A stretch of 37,104 nt of DNA from a virus: positions 1-37,104 of the IMG/VR virus record IMGVR_UViG_3300037325_000237; one strand, 5' to 3'. The notes beneath the pieces were generated by a model, which was not told the DNA's origin, did no database searches, and was given only the letters and a program-made list of their open reading frames with translations. Every line of letters begins with the position of its first letter. The first letter of the stretch is position 1. Below are positions 29,640 to 37,104 of this stretch, one piece after another. A program made the position numbers and the translations under genes.

Positions 29640-32320
29640 GCCGCGATCAAAAGCTTAAATCCACTATTACGATCGGTGCCGCTCTCGATGGCTCGATCAA
29701 ATCGAGCGTGTCGTTCATTAAGAATGGCCTCGCGTCTGTCGGCTCTGAAATCAAGACAGTGACAAAGCGCCAGCAGGAGCTGGGCAAGCAGCGCGCTGTT
29801 CTCGAAAAGCAGGGCCAGTCCGTCGCGCATCTCGATCGCGAGTACGAAGACCTGGCGCGGACGCTGGTCGATCTGGAACGCAAGCAGGAGCGCTACAATC
29901 GCGCGGCCGCTGCGTCGCGCCGTGTTGGCTCCACCTTTAAATCTATGGCTACCTCTGTGCGCCGCGATGCGCGCAACATCGCGGTCGGGGCCACGGCCGC
30001 AGCCGGCGCGATCTTTGGTATCGCCGCATCCACCGCAGCGCTGGGCGACAACGTCGCAAAGACGGCCGATCGCCTCGGCATTGGCATCGGCGCTTTGCAG
30101 GAGCTGCGCTATGCGGCCGAGCGCACCGGCGTCGATGTAGGCACCTTCGACAAGGCGATGGAGGGCATGCAGAAGCGCCTGGGCGAAGCGGCAGGCGGCA
30201 CCGGCACAGCAGTCGACGCTCTTAAGGCGCTGGGCCTGTCTGCATCCGATTTGATCGCAATGGAGCCGGATGCGGCCTTCTATGCGATCGCGGATGCAAT
30301 GGCGAACGTCGGTACTGTAGCTGAACGGACGGCGCTTTCTAGCGATGTGTTTGGTCGATCGGGCGTGGCCTTGCTTAATATGACGCGGGAGGGCAGCGCT
30401 GGTCTCGAGGAGTACGGCCGCCAGGCGCAGCGGACCGGAAATATACTGTCCGATGAAGCTGCGCGGGATGCCGAGGTCTTTCAAGATCGCCTGCTCGATA
30501 CGCAGATGGTCGTGAAGGGATTAAAGAACACGATCGGGGCAGCACTGATGCCTGTCGTATCAGACGCAATGGAGCGGTTTTCTACCTACGTGATTGAAAA
30601 CCGTGAACAGGTAGAGCTCTGGGCAACGACGTTCGCCGAACGAGTCGAAGCTGCGATACCAGTAGTGCTCGAATTGGCGGGTGGGGTTGGCCGCATGATG
30701 ACTGTGACCGGCACAGCTGCGGCTTCGGTTGCCGATTTGGTTGGCGGCTGGGATAACTTCGGAATGGTAATCGCCGGACTAGCGCTCGGTCGGTCGATCA
30801 TTGCCGTTGGTAGGTTCGCCGGGGCAGTTGGTCAGCTTGGATGGGCTCTCGCGCGGCTGGCTGGCGGGGCTCCAATCGTTGCCGGTGCTCTCCGGATGAT
30901 TGGTACGGCGCTACTCTCCAATCCGATCGGCTTGGCTGTCGCTGCGATCGCCGGCGGTGCCTATCTCATCTACAAGAATTGGGACAAGGTCGGGCCTTGG
31001 TTCAGTAGTCTTTGGGATGGGGTGCAGCAGACCTTCGGGGGTGTGGCAGACTTTGTCATGGGTCTGTTCACCGGCGACATGAAGCGCGCGGTCGGTGGCG
31101 TCAAAGATGCTTGGTCTGGCGTTGGCGGTTTCTTCCAGGATTACCTGTTCGGTATCGGCAACGCTTTCATGTGGGCCTGGGACGGGACGATCGGGCCTTA
31201 TGTCGAAAGACTGGCCGATGCGGCTGGGCTTACCGACGCCTGGTCAAATGTTGCGCCTCGGTTCTCTGCTATCTGGTCTGATGTCAAAACCACATTTGGT
31301 GGTGTATCTGACTTCGTCGTTGGTGCGTTCATGGGCGACATGGACGGTGCCGCTGATGGTCTGCGTACCGCCTGGTCTGGCGTCGGTTCGTTGTTCCGGT
31401 CCTATCTAAATGCCGTCGGTACCGCGTTCAGTTTTGCCTGGGGCAATACGATTGGGCCGGTGGTCGAAAAACTGGCAGCTACCGAAGGCGTCCAGCGCGC
31501 CTGGGATACCGTGAAGACGACGGTCGGGGCGGTGCTCGATTGGCTGTCTGAAAAGTTCGCGGCTGTTTGGGAGCGGATTAGCCCTGTCGTCGATGGTCTT
31601 AAATGGGTTGGCGAAAAAGGAGCCGCAGCAGCTTCCGTCCTGCGGTTCGGTAGCGACGAGGGCTCCGTCATGGATGTGCCGGCTCCCGTCGGTGCGACGC
31701 AGGGCTCGACGTCCGATGCGATCTCCAACCTCGGCATCCCTGGCCGCAACAACAATAAGCCGAAGGGCTTGGACATTACGCCTAGGGCGAATGGCGGCGG
31801 CTATGACCCTGGCTGGCTTCTGACGGGCGAGGTGGGTCCGGAGCTCAAATTTGAAACGCGTTCTGGCTTCGTCGCGACCAATCGGCAGCTGCGGCAAATG
31901 GCGGAGCTTTCCGATCGCGCGGTCTCTTTGCCATCGGTAGTTGGGCGCAATGCCTCGCAACCTATAGATGCCAAGTTATCGGCGCCGCAGCTGGCGCGCT
32001 CCAGTTCGGTGCGGCCTTTGGGGGCCACTGGGGCGAGGCCGCTGCCGCAGCCTAGTCGCGTTGGTTTTACGCGTCCTGCCGTTGCTCTTGCGGAGAGGAA
32101 GATGCCCGCGCTGCCTGAAAGCCCACCGTCGTCGACGGGGACGTTGCAATCTGGTTCCTCCGGTTCTGATCGGCAAGTCGTCCAGCACATCACGCACCAG
32201 ATCAACGCCACCGGCCTGTCGGTCGAGGAGCTGATTGGCGAGCTGAAACGCCGCGAGCGCCAGGCGTCGTCGTCGGCGCTGTTCGATCGGGTGCCTGGCA
32301 CCGGATTTGCGGGGAGGTAA
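29636..32320 (+). CDS. Tail tape measure protein
   Basis: An 894-aa tape measure, setting tail length. Residues 35-95 are a coiled coil (VTKRQQELGKQRAVLEKQGQSVAHLDREYEDLARTLVDLERKQERYNRAAAASRR). Several hydrophobic segments follow (AVGATAAAGAIFGIAASTAALG near 125; VIAGLALGRSIIAVGRFAGAVGQLGWAL and LLSNPIGLAVAAIAGGAYLIY near 385-440). Residues about 460-632 contain two copies of an 87-aa unit. The end is Pro/Ser-rich and closes with a helix (LSVEELIGELKRRERQ). P2 T is 815 aa. Confidence 0.92.
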   Translation: MSRDQKLKSTITIGAALDGSIKSSVSFIKNGLASVGSEIKTVTKRQQELGKQRAVLEKQGQSVAHLDREYEDLARTLVDLERKQERYNRAAAASRRVGSTFKSMATSVRRDARNIAVGATAAAGAIFGIAASTAALGDNVAKTADRLGIGIGALQELRYAAERTGVDVGTFDKAMEGMQKRLGEAAGGTGTAVDALKALGLSASDLIAMEPDAAFYAIADAMANVGTVAERTALSSDVFGRSGVALLNMTREGSAGLEEYGRQAQRTGNILSDEAARDAEVFQDRLLDTQMVVKGLKNTIGAALMPVVSDAMERFSTYVIENREQVELWATTFAERVEAAIPVVLELAGGVGRMMTVTGTAAASVADLVGGWDNFGMVIAGLALGRSIIAVGRFAGAVGQLGWALARLAGGAPIVAGALRMIGTALLSNPIGLAVAAIAGGAYLIYKNWDKVGPWFSSLWDGVQQTFGGVADFVMGLFTGDMKRAVGGVKDAWSGVGGFFQDYLFGIGNAFMWAWDGTIGPYVERLADAAGLTDAWSNVAPRFSAIWSDVKTTFGGVSDFVVGAFMGDMDGAADGLRTAWSGVGSLFRSYLNAVGTAFSFAWGNTIGPVVEKLAATEGVQRAWDTVKTTVGAVLDWLSEKFAAVWERISPVVDGLKWVGEKGAAAASVLRFGSDEGSVMDVPAPVGATQGSTSDAISNLGIPGRNNNKPKGLDITPRANGGGYDPGWLLTGEVGPELKFETRSGFVATNRQLRQMAELSDRAVSLPSVVGRNASQPIDAKLSAPQLARSSSVRPLGATGARPLPQPSRVGFTRPAVALAERKMPALPESPPSSTGTLQSGSSGSDRQVVQHITHQINATGLSVEELIGELKRRERQASSSALFDRVPGTGFAGR
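31009..31530 (+). repeat. Tandem 87-aa (261-bp) duplication in the tape measure gene
   Basis: FGGVADFVMGLFTGDMKRA and FGGVSDFVVGAFMGDMDGA start at 31033 and 31294, and the WSGVG blocks at 31112 and 31373, each 261 bp apart. The second copy keeps TIGPxVExLA as well. The copies have diverged, so the duplication is old. It adds about one fixed length step to the tail. Boundaries are approximate. Confidence 0.8.
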
Positions 32321-32322
32321 CG

Positions 32323-32736
32323 ATGGCCGATGTAATGATGCAGCTTGGGACCTTTCAGTTCGGCCTTGATACGGCCGCCTACCAGCGGCTGTCGCGCTCT
32401 GCCGAGGCGCGCTGGGCGCGGCAGTCTCGGATCGGAACCACCGACCAGCTGCAGTTCGTCGGTCTGGCTCCACAATCGATCGAGTTCAGCGGCACTATTC
32501 TGCCGCAGTGGCGCGGGGGCTACTCCCAAACGGGGGCCATGCGCAGGCTGGTCACTCTCGGCATCCCCTTGCCCCTCGTTTCGGGGCTGGGCGCGATCAT
32601 GGGCCTCTGGGTGGTCGAGTCCGTGTCGGAAGAGCACGAAACCTTCGACGTGGGCGGTGCCGCGCGCGTTCAATCCTTCACCATGCGAATTGCGAGGTAT
32701 GATGCCGGTCTCGGTTCAATCTTACGTTTGCTCTGA
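32323..32736 (+). CDS. Tail protein U-like
   Basis: A 137-aa protein of the P2 gpU family: MMQLGTFQFGLDTAAYQRLSRSAEARWARQSRI, LAPQSIEFSGTILPQWRGG, then LVSGLGAIMGLWVVESVSEEHETFDVGGAARVQSFTMRIARYD. gpU acts in tail completion. It overlaps gene X. Confidence 0.9.
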   Translation: MADVMMQLGTFQFGLDTAAYQRLSRSAEARWARQSRIGTTDQLQFVGLAPQSIEFSGTILPQWRGGYSQTGAMRRLVTLGIPLPLVSGLGAIMGLWVVESVSEEHETFDVGGAARVQSFTMRIARYDAGLGSILRLL

Positions 32737-32923
32737 TGGCGATGTGCTCGATGCTGTTGTGGCTGCTCACTATGGCAGCCGCGATGCTCGCGAGCTCGAG
32801 ATCGTATTGGAGGCAAACCCTGGGCTGGCCTTGAAGGCCAGCAATCTGTCCGCTGGCGATATCGTCTTGCTGCCGGTCATCGCCGCGCCGGCGCTTAATG
32901 GCACGGTGTCTTTGTGGGACTAG
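32702..32923 (+). CDS. Tail protein X-like
   Basis: A 73-aa LysM-like protein (SYVCSDGDVLDAVVAAHYGSRDARELEIVLEANPGLALKASNLSAGDIVLLPVI), matching P2 gpX (67 aa), which sits at the baseplate hub. ATG at 32702 is preferred because GAGGT lies upstream; the adjacent ATG at 32699 adds one Met. It overlaps gene U and gene D. Confidence 0.9.
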   Translation: MPVSVQSYVCSDGDVLDAVVAAHYGSRDARELEIVLEANPGLALKASNLSAGDIVLLPVIAAPALNGTVSLWD

Positions 32924-33936
32924 GCGACTTCGCTCCTTTGGCCTCGGTCACGATTAATGGGGTGCCGCTGACTGGTTTCCTGTTCTCGCAGCTGTCGTCG
33001 ATCACCGTCACCGATGTGGCGGGCCTACAGTCCGATACTGTGGATCTGGAATTCGTCGGCTCTGGTCTGTTCGGCTCGATCGCTTTGCCGCAGCCTGGCG
33101 CGGAGATATCTGTCTCGCTTGGGACGCTGGGCAAGTTCCGCGACTTCGGCGTGTTCATCGCTGACGAGTGCGAGGAAAGTTCGCCGCCCAGCACCATTCG
33201 GGTGCGCGGCCTGGCAAAACCTCAAGGCGCGACGGCCTCTGGCATGGGGCCGCTTCATGTGCAGAAAAGCCGGAGCTGGGATGCGGGGCAAACGCTCGGC
33301 GCGCTGGTCGAAGCGATCGCGGGCGAGGCTGGTTTGACACCGGCCGTTGCGTCTTCGGTCTCCGGCTTGCTGCTGGGCCACCTCGATCAAATCGACGAGT
33401 CCGACATCGCTTTGCTCACGCGGGTGGCGCTGGGCCTCGATGTCTTGGTCAAGCCGGCAGCCGGCCGTCTGTTCGTCGGTCGCCGTGGTGATGGTCTGAC
33501 GGCAAGCGGGCAGAGCATGCCCATCTTTCCCCTGGTTCGATCGAGTGTGTCGCGCTGGTCGGTTCGTCGATCGCTGGGTGAGCGCGCGGCTTCGGTCGTG
33601 GCCACCTATCGTAATTTAACCGCGGCTGATGAAATCGAGGTTTCGGCCGGGGAGGGCGAGCCGGTCCGCCGACTGCGCGGCACATTCATCGACCAGGCGT
33701 CGGCGCAAGCTGCGGCCGAGGGCGAGCTGGCGCGGGCAGGGCGCGCTGTCGAAACGCTCGAGGTCGGGATGCCTGGCAATGCGTTGATCTCCCCCGAGAG
33801 CATCATCTTGCCGGTTTTTTCTCTCGCATCTGCCGGCCGGTGGATCGCTGCCGAGGTTCGCCATTCGCTTTCTTCTGGCGGGTTCACAACGTCCTTCACG
33901 GCCGAGCGCGCGAATGCTCCGCCTGCCGAGGGCTGA
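32914..33936 (+). CDS. Baseplate hub / gene D-like protein
   Basis: A 340-aa protein of the P2 gpD (late control D) family with GTG start inside the end of gene X. Segments include ASVTINGVPLTGFLFSQLSSITVTDVAGLQSDTVDLEF, RSWDAGQTLGALVEAIAGEAGL, and LLTRVALGLDVLVKPAAGRLFVGRRG; the end (GRWIAAEVRHSLSSGGFTTSFTAE) is the typical closing strand set. It forms the hub between tube and spike, and is the last tail gene. Confidence 0.92.
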   Translation: MGLGDFAPLASVTINGVPLTGFLFSQLSSITVTDVAGLQSDTVDLEFVGSGLFGSIALPQPGAEISVSLGTLGKFRDFGVFIADECEESSPPSTIRVRGLAKPQGATASGMGPLHVQKSRSWDAGQTLGALVEAIAGEAGLTPAVASSVSGLLLGHLDQIDESDIALLTRVALGLDVLVKPAAGRLFVGRRGDGLTASGQSMPIFPLVRSSVSRWSVRRSLGERAASVVATYRNLTAADEIEVSAGEGEPVRRLRGTFIDQASAQAAAEGELARAGRAVETLEVGMPGNALISPESIILPVFSLASAGRWIAAEVRHSLSSGGFTTSFTAERANAPPAEG

Positions 33937-33965
33937 TCTGTTTTTTAAACGGTCTGGAGGCCGGT

Positions 33966-34574
33966 ATGTCGGTGAATGATAGCGCGCGCCGGGGCGCGGA
34001 TATAACGGTCCAGCTGGGCAAGGTGCTAGGCGCGGTGTCGCTTATTGTGACGCTGGCTATCTCGAGCTGGGCGCAATTTTTTGGTCCTGGCTTCTGGTGG
34101 CTTACCGGCATGCAGGGGCTCGAGGATCGGCTGACGGCGCGGATAGATGCTAAGCTGGATCCAGTCGCCTCCGATGTTGCTTTTATTCTGAAAAACATGC
34201 CGGCACCTCGGGTCGTGGATTGGGACGAGTCCGTCGGCCAGCAGGCGGGTGTATGCACCTCTCAGCGTTGCGAGTACGTTTTGGGTGGTACGCGTACACC
34301 CTATGGTGAAACCTGCGGCAGGCCGGACGTAGTGAGAGTGGAGTTGCGCGGAGCCGATGGCCGGCTGTTCGACATCACCTTCGATCCGGATTGGAAACCG
34401 ACAGAATTGCGTCGGACGCCGATAACCTTCTCCCTGCCGCTAGTGATCCCTGGCTACGTGCCGCCAGGTCCTTACAGCTGGCGATCGCACCAGCGGTATG
34501 CGACCTGCAGCGGGATCGGCGAGCCCATCGTCCGAGTGTCGCCCTGGTGGCCTCTAATAGTGACCGGCATTTAG
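33966..34574 (+). CDS. Membrane-anchored protein, unknown function
   Basis: A 202-aa protein from the ATG at 33966 with GGAGG upstream. Residues 17-41 (LGKVLGAVSLIVTLAISSWAQFF) are a membrane anchor close to the N-terminus, and the rest should face the periplasm: a short helix (LEDRLTARIDAKLDPVASDVAFIL), then a beta-rich domain with two Cys pairs (CTSQRC, CGRP). It may be a lysis accessory, a spanin-like protein or a superinfection exclusion factor. No family recognised. Confidence 0.6.
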   Translation: MSVNDSARRGADITVQLGKVLGAVSLIVTLAISSWAQFFGPGFWWLTGMQGLEDRLTARIDAKLDPVASDVAFILKNMPAPRVVDWDESVGQQAGVCTSQRCEYVLGGTRTPYGETCGRPDVVRVELRGADGRLFDITFDPDWKPTELRRTPITFSLPLVIPGYVPPGPYSWRSHQRYATCSGIGEPIVRVSPWWPLIVTGI

Positions 34575-34659
34575 GCCACGCGAGATGTTGGCTCCAACCC
34601 GGCCTATTGCTTTTGTAATCTAAAACCGTAGAAGCTGCCGGGATTGGGGGCGCCTACTT
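34574..34659 (+). terminator. Possible end of the late operon
   Basis: After the stop there is GGCC ... GTTGG-CT-CCAAC ... GGCC followed by TATTGCTTTTG around 34573-34616. The stem is short and imperfect and the T-run weak, so this is only a possible terminator separating the late block from the next gene, which then needs its own promoter (not identified). Confidence 0.3.
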
Positions 34660-35592
34660 ATGGGACAGGCACGTTTTGAGATCGCATTCGAAGGCGTACC
34701 CTTCGACGACGGCTCGATTGATGTTAGCGATTTAGCGCCGACTCTTCTAGCGCTCGGCAAGGTCGTTCAAATGGCAAATCAGGTTTTGAATGGCGATCGG
34801 GCGGAAGCGAAGTTGAAGGTTGCGGCAACCTCCGAAGGGTCTTTCGTTGCGGCGCTTCTGATGGACGTGAGCTGGATCACCGACATGCTGGATGCCGTGG
34901 TATCCAGTCCTGGTCGGGTCGTCGCTGCAGATCAGCTGATGGATCTGTTGATCAAAGCTGGAACGATTACTGGTGCCGCTGTCGCAGCGCCTTTCGGCTT
35001 ATTCGCAGCCCTTAAAAAGATGAATGGCCGACGTCCTGATTTAGTTGAGCCGACCGGAAATGGGACCACAGAAATTACAATCAATGGCACCGTTATCGTC
35101 GTTGATGATCGAACCGTTGATCTGTTACGCGACCTGCCGCTGCGCGAAGCTGTCGAGAATTTTTCTCGCAAAGCTGCCAGCGTCGACGGCCTAGAGCGGT
35201 TGCGGCTCGGGTCGAACGAACCTGACAATGAGGCCTTGATACTGGAACGACGAGATTTCTCGAAGTTGGAAGTGCCTGACGAAGAAGATATCGAAATTAT
35301 CCCCGATATTACTCGTCGAGAGGCTTGGTTGAAGATTGTTTCCGTTCATTTCCGTGATGGTTACAAGTGGCGCTTCAGCGACGGCGGGGAGCGCCCGTTT
35401 ACGGCCGAAATGGAAGATATTGATTTCCTAAACCGGGTACAGGAAGGGTTCATCACGATGAATGCCAACGATGCCATCCGGTGCCGTTTGCGGGATGAGC
35501 AGTCATTAGCTGGCTCTAGCCTGTCAAAATCCACGTATGTCGAAGAAGTTCTGGAGCATCGTCCTGGCGCACGTCAAATGGCTTTAATCTAA
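34660..35592 (+). CDS. Unrecognised 310-aa cargo protein
   Basis: A soluble-looking protein with no phage structural counterpart. Residues 1-65 (FEIAFEGVPFDDGSIDVSDLAPTLLALGKVVQMANQVLNGDRAEAKLKV) form a strand-helix start that I have seen in scattered bacterial proteins of similar size, without known role. Residues about 100-122 (LLIKAGTITGAAVAAPFGLFAAL) are hydrophobic and could be a membrane-inserting or buried helix. The C-terminal half (EIIPDITRREAWLKIVSVHFRDGYKWRFSDG and after) is a beta-rich domain. It sits alone between the late genes and the integrase, and base composition is lower in GC than the tail genes. Candidate lysogeny-expressed defence or exclusion gene. Confidence 0.65.
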   Translation: MGQARFEIAFEGVPFDDGSIDVSDLAPTLLALGKVVQMANQVLNGDRAEAKLKVAATSEGSFVAALLMDVSWITDMLDAVVSSPGRVVAADQLMDLLIKAGTITGAAVAAPFGLFAALKKMNGRRPDLVEPTGNGTTEITINGTVIVVDDRTVDLLRDLPLREAVENFSRKAASVDGLERLRLGSNEPDNEALILERRDFSKLEVPDEEDIEIIPDITRREAWLKIVSVHFRDGYKWRFSDGGERPFTAEMEDIDFLNRVQEGFITMNANDAIRCRLRDEQSLAGSSLSKSTYVEEVLEHRPGARQMALI

Positions 35593-35605
35593 ACCCCGCA
35601 TCGCG

Positions 35606-36814
35606 TTAATCGATGGAACGGAGCTGCACGACATTACCTTCGGTCGTGCGGCCGGTAACAAAGTCTGCCCATAGCTGCATGACGGCGCGGCGCTTCTCGA
35701 GCATATCCGATCGGGCGTAGGTCCGCTCCACCGTGTTGCCGATCGTGTGCGCCAGTATGGTCTCCGCGACGTCAAAGCTAGTTGCGTCGGTGTCCTGCAC
35801 CCAAGTCCGAAAGCTGGTGCGGAAGCCATGCGGGCGGCCGGGTTCCTTCATTCGGTTGAGCACCTTTTCGATCGCTACGTCTGTGATGCCGTTGCCACTT
35901 CCCTTGCGCATGCCAGCAAAGACGAGCTCATCGTTAATCTCTGCCATCTGGTCGCGGATTCGAATCGCCTCATCCGATAGGGGGACGCGGAAGTCAGCTG
36001 TCTTCCCCTTGCGGCCTTTCATGCGCGCGGCTGGTACCGTCCACACATCGCCTGGCATCTCGTCAAATCGTGCACCGCGGCATCCACCGCTCCGGACCAG
36101 CGTGAGGATCATAAATTGGAGCGCCTTCGCGCCGGTGCCGCCGTTCTCGAGCTGCGCATAAACTTCGGGTATCCTCTGCCATTCCGTCGCGGCAAAAGGC
36201 ACCGCCTGGTGGACGTGCTCGCCCAGGTGCTGCAGCGCTATCTCGATCGTTTCTTCGTGGCAGTCGATGCCCATGCGCCGGCATCGTTGAAAGACGATCC
36301 TGGTCCGATTTACCGCCTTGATCGCTGTCGGGTGTTTCGTGTGCCAAATCGGCCGGATCACGTTGGCGAGCTCGATCGGCTTGATGGTCGAAATCTTGCG
36401 CCGGCCAATTTTCGGGATCACGTGACCGGCGAGGGGGCTCAACCAGCGGCCGGCCTTTCCGTCGTCCTTCAGCGTCGCCTTGATCATCTTCAGAACGCGC
36501 TGGGCGGCTTCTTCAAATGTCGGATCGTCGAGGTTCGCCTCGGCCGTCGCGGCGTCGCGTTCAACCTGGCGAGTGTCGATCGGATCGGAGCCGGCAGCGG
36601 CAACGGCCGCCCATCGGTCGCGTTCCTTGCGCGCGGCCGCGAGGCTCATATCGGGGTATGATCCGAGCCCCATGTCGCGTCGCCTGGTCTGGAATTGGTA
36701 GCGGTAAACCCACCGGCCGGAATCGCCTTTCTTGAGCAAGAATAGGCCTCTGCCGTCAGCTAGTTTGCCGTCGCCTGCATTTTTAATTTGTATCGCTGTG
36801 ATTTGTTTAGCCAT
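35606..36814 (-). CDS. int: Integrase, tyrosine recombinase (P4-like, DUF4102 N-terminus)
   Basis: A 402-aa site-specific recombinase. Residues 1-75 are the DUF4102 arm-binding domain (GDGKLADGRGLFLLKKGDSGRWVYRYQFQTRRRDMGLGSYPDMSLAAARKER). The catalytic half includes LTLVRSGGCRGARFDEM, KGRKGKTADFRVPLS, HGFRTSFRTW with the HxxR pair, LAHTIGNTVERTYARSD with the conserved His and the nucleophile Tyr. It would join the phage attP to the tRNA-Thr gene. The start lies 14 bp from the first arm-type repeat at the right end, so binding of integrase to its arm sites could also control its own transcription. Confidence 0.94.
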   Translation of the reverse strand: MAKQITAIQIKNAGDGKLADGRGLFLLKKGDSGRWVYRYQFQTRRRDMGLGSYPDMSLAAARKERDRWAAVAAAGSDPIDTRQVERDAATAEANLDDPTFEEAAQRVLKMIKATLKDDGKAGRWLSPLAGHVIPKIGRRKISTIKPIELANVIRPIWHTKHPTAIKAVNRTRIVFQRCRRMGIDCHEETIEIALQHLGEHVHQAVPFAATEWQRIPEVYAQLENGGTGAKALQFMILTLVRSGGCRGARFDEMPGDVWTVPAARMKGRKGKTADFRVPLSDEAIRIRDQMAEINDELVFAGMRKGSGNGITDVAIEKVLNRMKEPGRPHGFRTSFRTWVQDTDATSFDVAETILAHTIGNTVERTYARSDMLEKRRAVMQLWADFVTGRTTEGNVVQLRSID

Positions 36815-36978
36815 GCTATTCGATGCCGTCCCTCATCTGTCCCTCACTCTGTCCCTCACCTTCCTATGCGCTGCTGGGGTTCACCGTGCAACACTGTGGG
36901 ACGCAAGAACGCTTAAAATGCTGGGTTTTCAGCTATTTTCCGCACAACCTGCACCACCAGGAAACGTGGGTTCGTCGT
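36815..36978. other. Right phage arm, non-coding
   Basis: This stretch between the integrase start and the right core contains the three arm-type repeats and presumably the integrase promoter. No gene is visible. A clear -10/-35 pair on the - strand could not be assigned. Confidence 0.5.
36828..36858 (+). repeat. Putative integrase arm sites, right side
   Basis: GTCCCTCA occurs at 36828-36835, 36839-36846 and 36851-36858, spaced by 11 and 12 bp. The same octamer lies at 181-188 on the other side, with a variant at 193-200. Regular near-helical spacing on both arms is strong support for integrase binding. Confidence 0.7.
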
Positions 36979-36996
36979 CCTCGTGCGGCACCAAAA
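36979..36996. repeat. Right attachment core (attR)
   Basis: An exact 18-bp copy of the tRNA 3' end and following A residues, without the rest of the tRNA. Host DNA resumes after it. The 108 bp that follow contain an inverted repeat TGTCAG/CTGACA, perhaps part of the original tRNA terminator, and no complete gene. Confidence 0.93.
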
Positions 36997-37104
36997 TCCC
37001 TACTGTCAGACGTCAGGAAAAACTGACATTCCTGTAACATCGCTAACCTAGATCGCATGTTGAATAGGAAAAGCGGCAGTTCGTAGGTTGTGTCGAAAAC
37101 GTAA

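Larger units (their letters stand above)
110..36996. mobile_element. Complete prophage integrated in tRNA-Thr
   Basis: The 18-bp core repeat at 110-127 and 36979-36996 bounds a full temperate phage gene set: integrase, excisionase-like protein, repressor and Cro-like pair, replication initiator, lysis genes, terminase, head, contractile tail and cargo genes. No module is visibly broken by a frameshift or insertion sequence. The head genes resemble the lambda/HK97 type and the tail genes the P2/Mu type, so the particle should be a myovirus. Late genes all run on +; the integrase, the repressor, the left small-gene operon and the restriction-modification pair run on -. Excision between the cores would give a circle of 36,869 bp and leave one intact tRNA. 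Whether it is still inducible cannot be seen from the sequence. Confidence 0.95.

Noticed and set aside
36997-37104. Host gene right of the prophage
   Set aside because: Only 108 bp remain; no frame with a start and ribosome site can be followed to the window end.

Overview
The window holds one apparently complete temperate phage genome integrated into a tRNA gene, with only about 48 bp of host DNA on the left and 108 bp on the right. The codon use, the high GC of the structural genes and the protein styles (GpA-type terminase, ParB-methyltransferase fusion, fused protease-capsid) suggest an alphaproteobacterium, probably a sphingomonad relative. That host call is inference; no host gene other than the tRNA is visible. 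The element runs from the 3' end of a tRNA-Thr(CGT) gene (core repeat 110-127) to a second exact copy of the same 18 bp (36979-36996), so the unit length is 36,869 bp. The integrase gene sits just inside the right end. Matching GTCCCTCA-type repeats lie just inside both ends and look like integrase arm sites.

Left accessory region (464-4765): a HigB/RelE-like toxin gene, a HigA-like antitoxin fused to an ImmA/IrrE metalloprotease domain, a conserved third gene and a small Cys-containing protein, all on +. Facing them on - is a two-gene restriction-modification unit: a DNA cytosine-5 methyltransferase with an overlapping downstream gene for a predicted PD-(D/E)xK-like nuclease. This block is visibly less GC-rich than the rest and looks like a bacterial defence cargo.

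Early/control region (5080-10519): a leftward operon of very small genes, many overlapping by ATGA and including an AlpA/excisionase-like protein; a leftward repressor; a rightward Cro-like gene; and matching operator-like sites at both control regions. A strong intrinsic terminator follows the cro operon. After it come a replication-initiator-like gene carrying an iteron/palindrome array, a DUF1064 nuclease-like gene, a DNA methyltransferase-like gene and a Mor/C-like regulator that probably switches on late genes.

Late region (10522-33936, all +): GH19-type endolysin and holin, ParB-methyltransferase fusion, PLD-like protein, small and large terminase, a head-joining candidate, lambda-type portal, fused prohead protease-major capsid protein, head completion proteins, then a P2/Mu-type contractile tail (V, W, J, I, collar-type fibre, probable receptor-binding tip, sheath, tube, E/E' chaperone with a T TTT TTG frameshift site, tape measure, U, X, D). 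The virion would therefore be a myovirus with a lambda/HK97-style head and a P2-style tail. A membrane-anchored protein and an unrecognised 310-aa protein follow as probable lysogenic cargo before the integrase.

The most unusual signals are: a 17-bp sequence (GGGGAACGCGCCAGAGG) present four times on the same strand in linkers or gene junctions of the late region; the iteron array inside the replication gene; the shared operator sequence that overlaps the cro start; and the cargo genes at both ends of the prophage.
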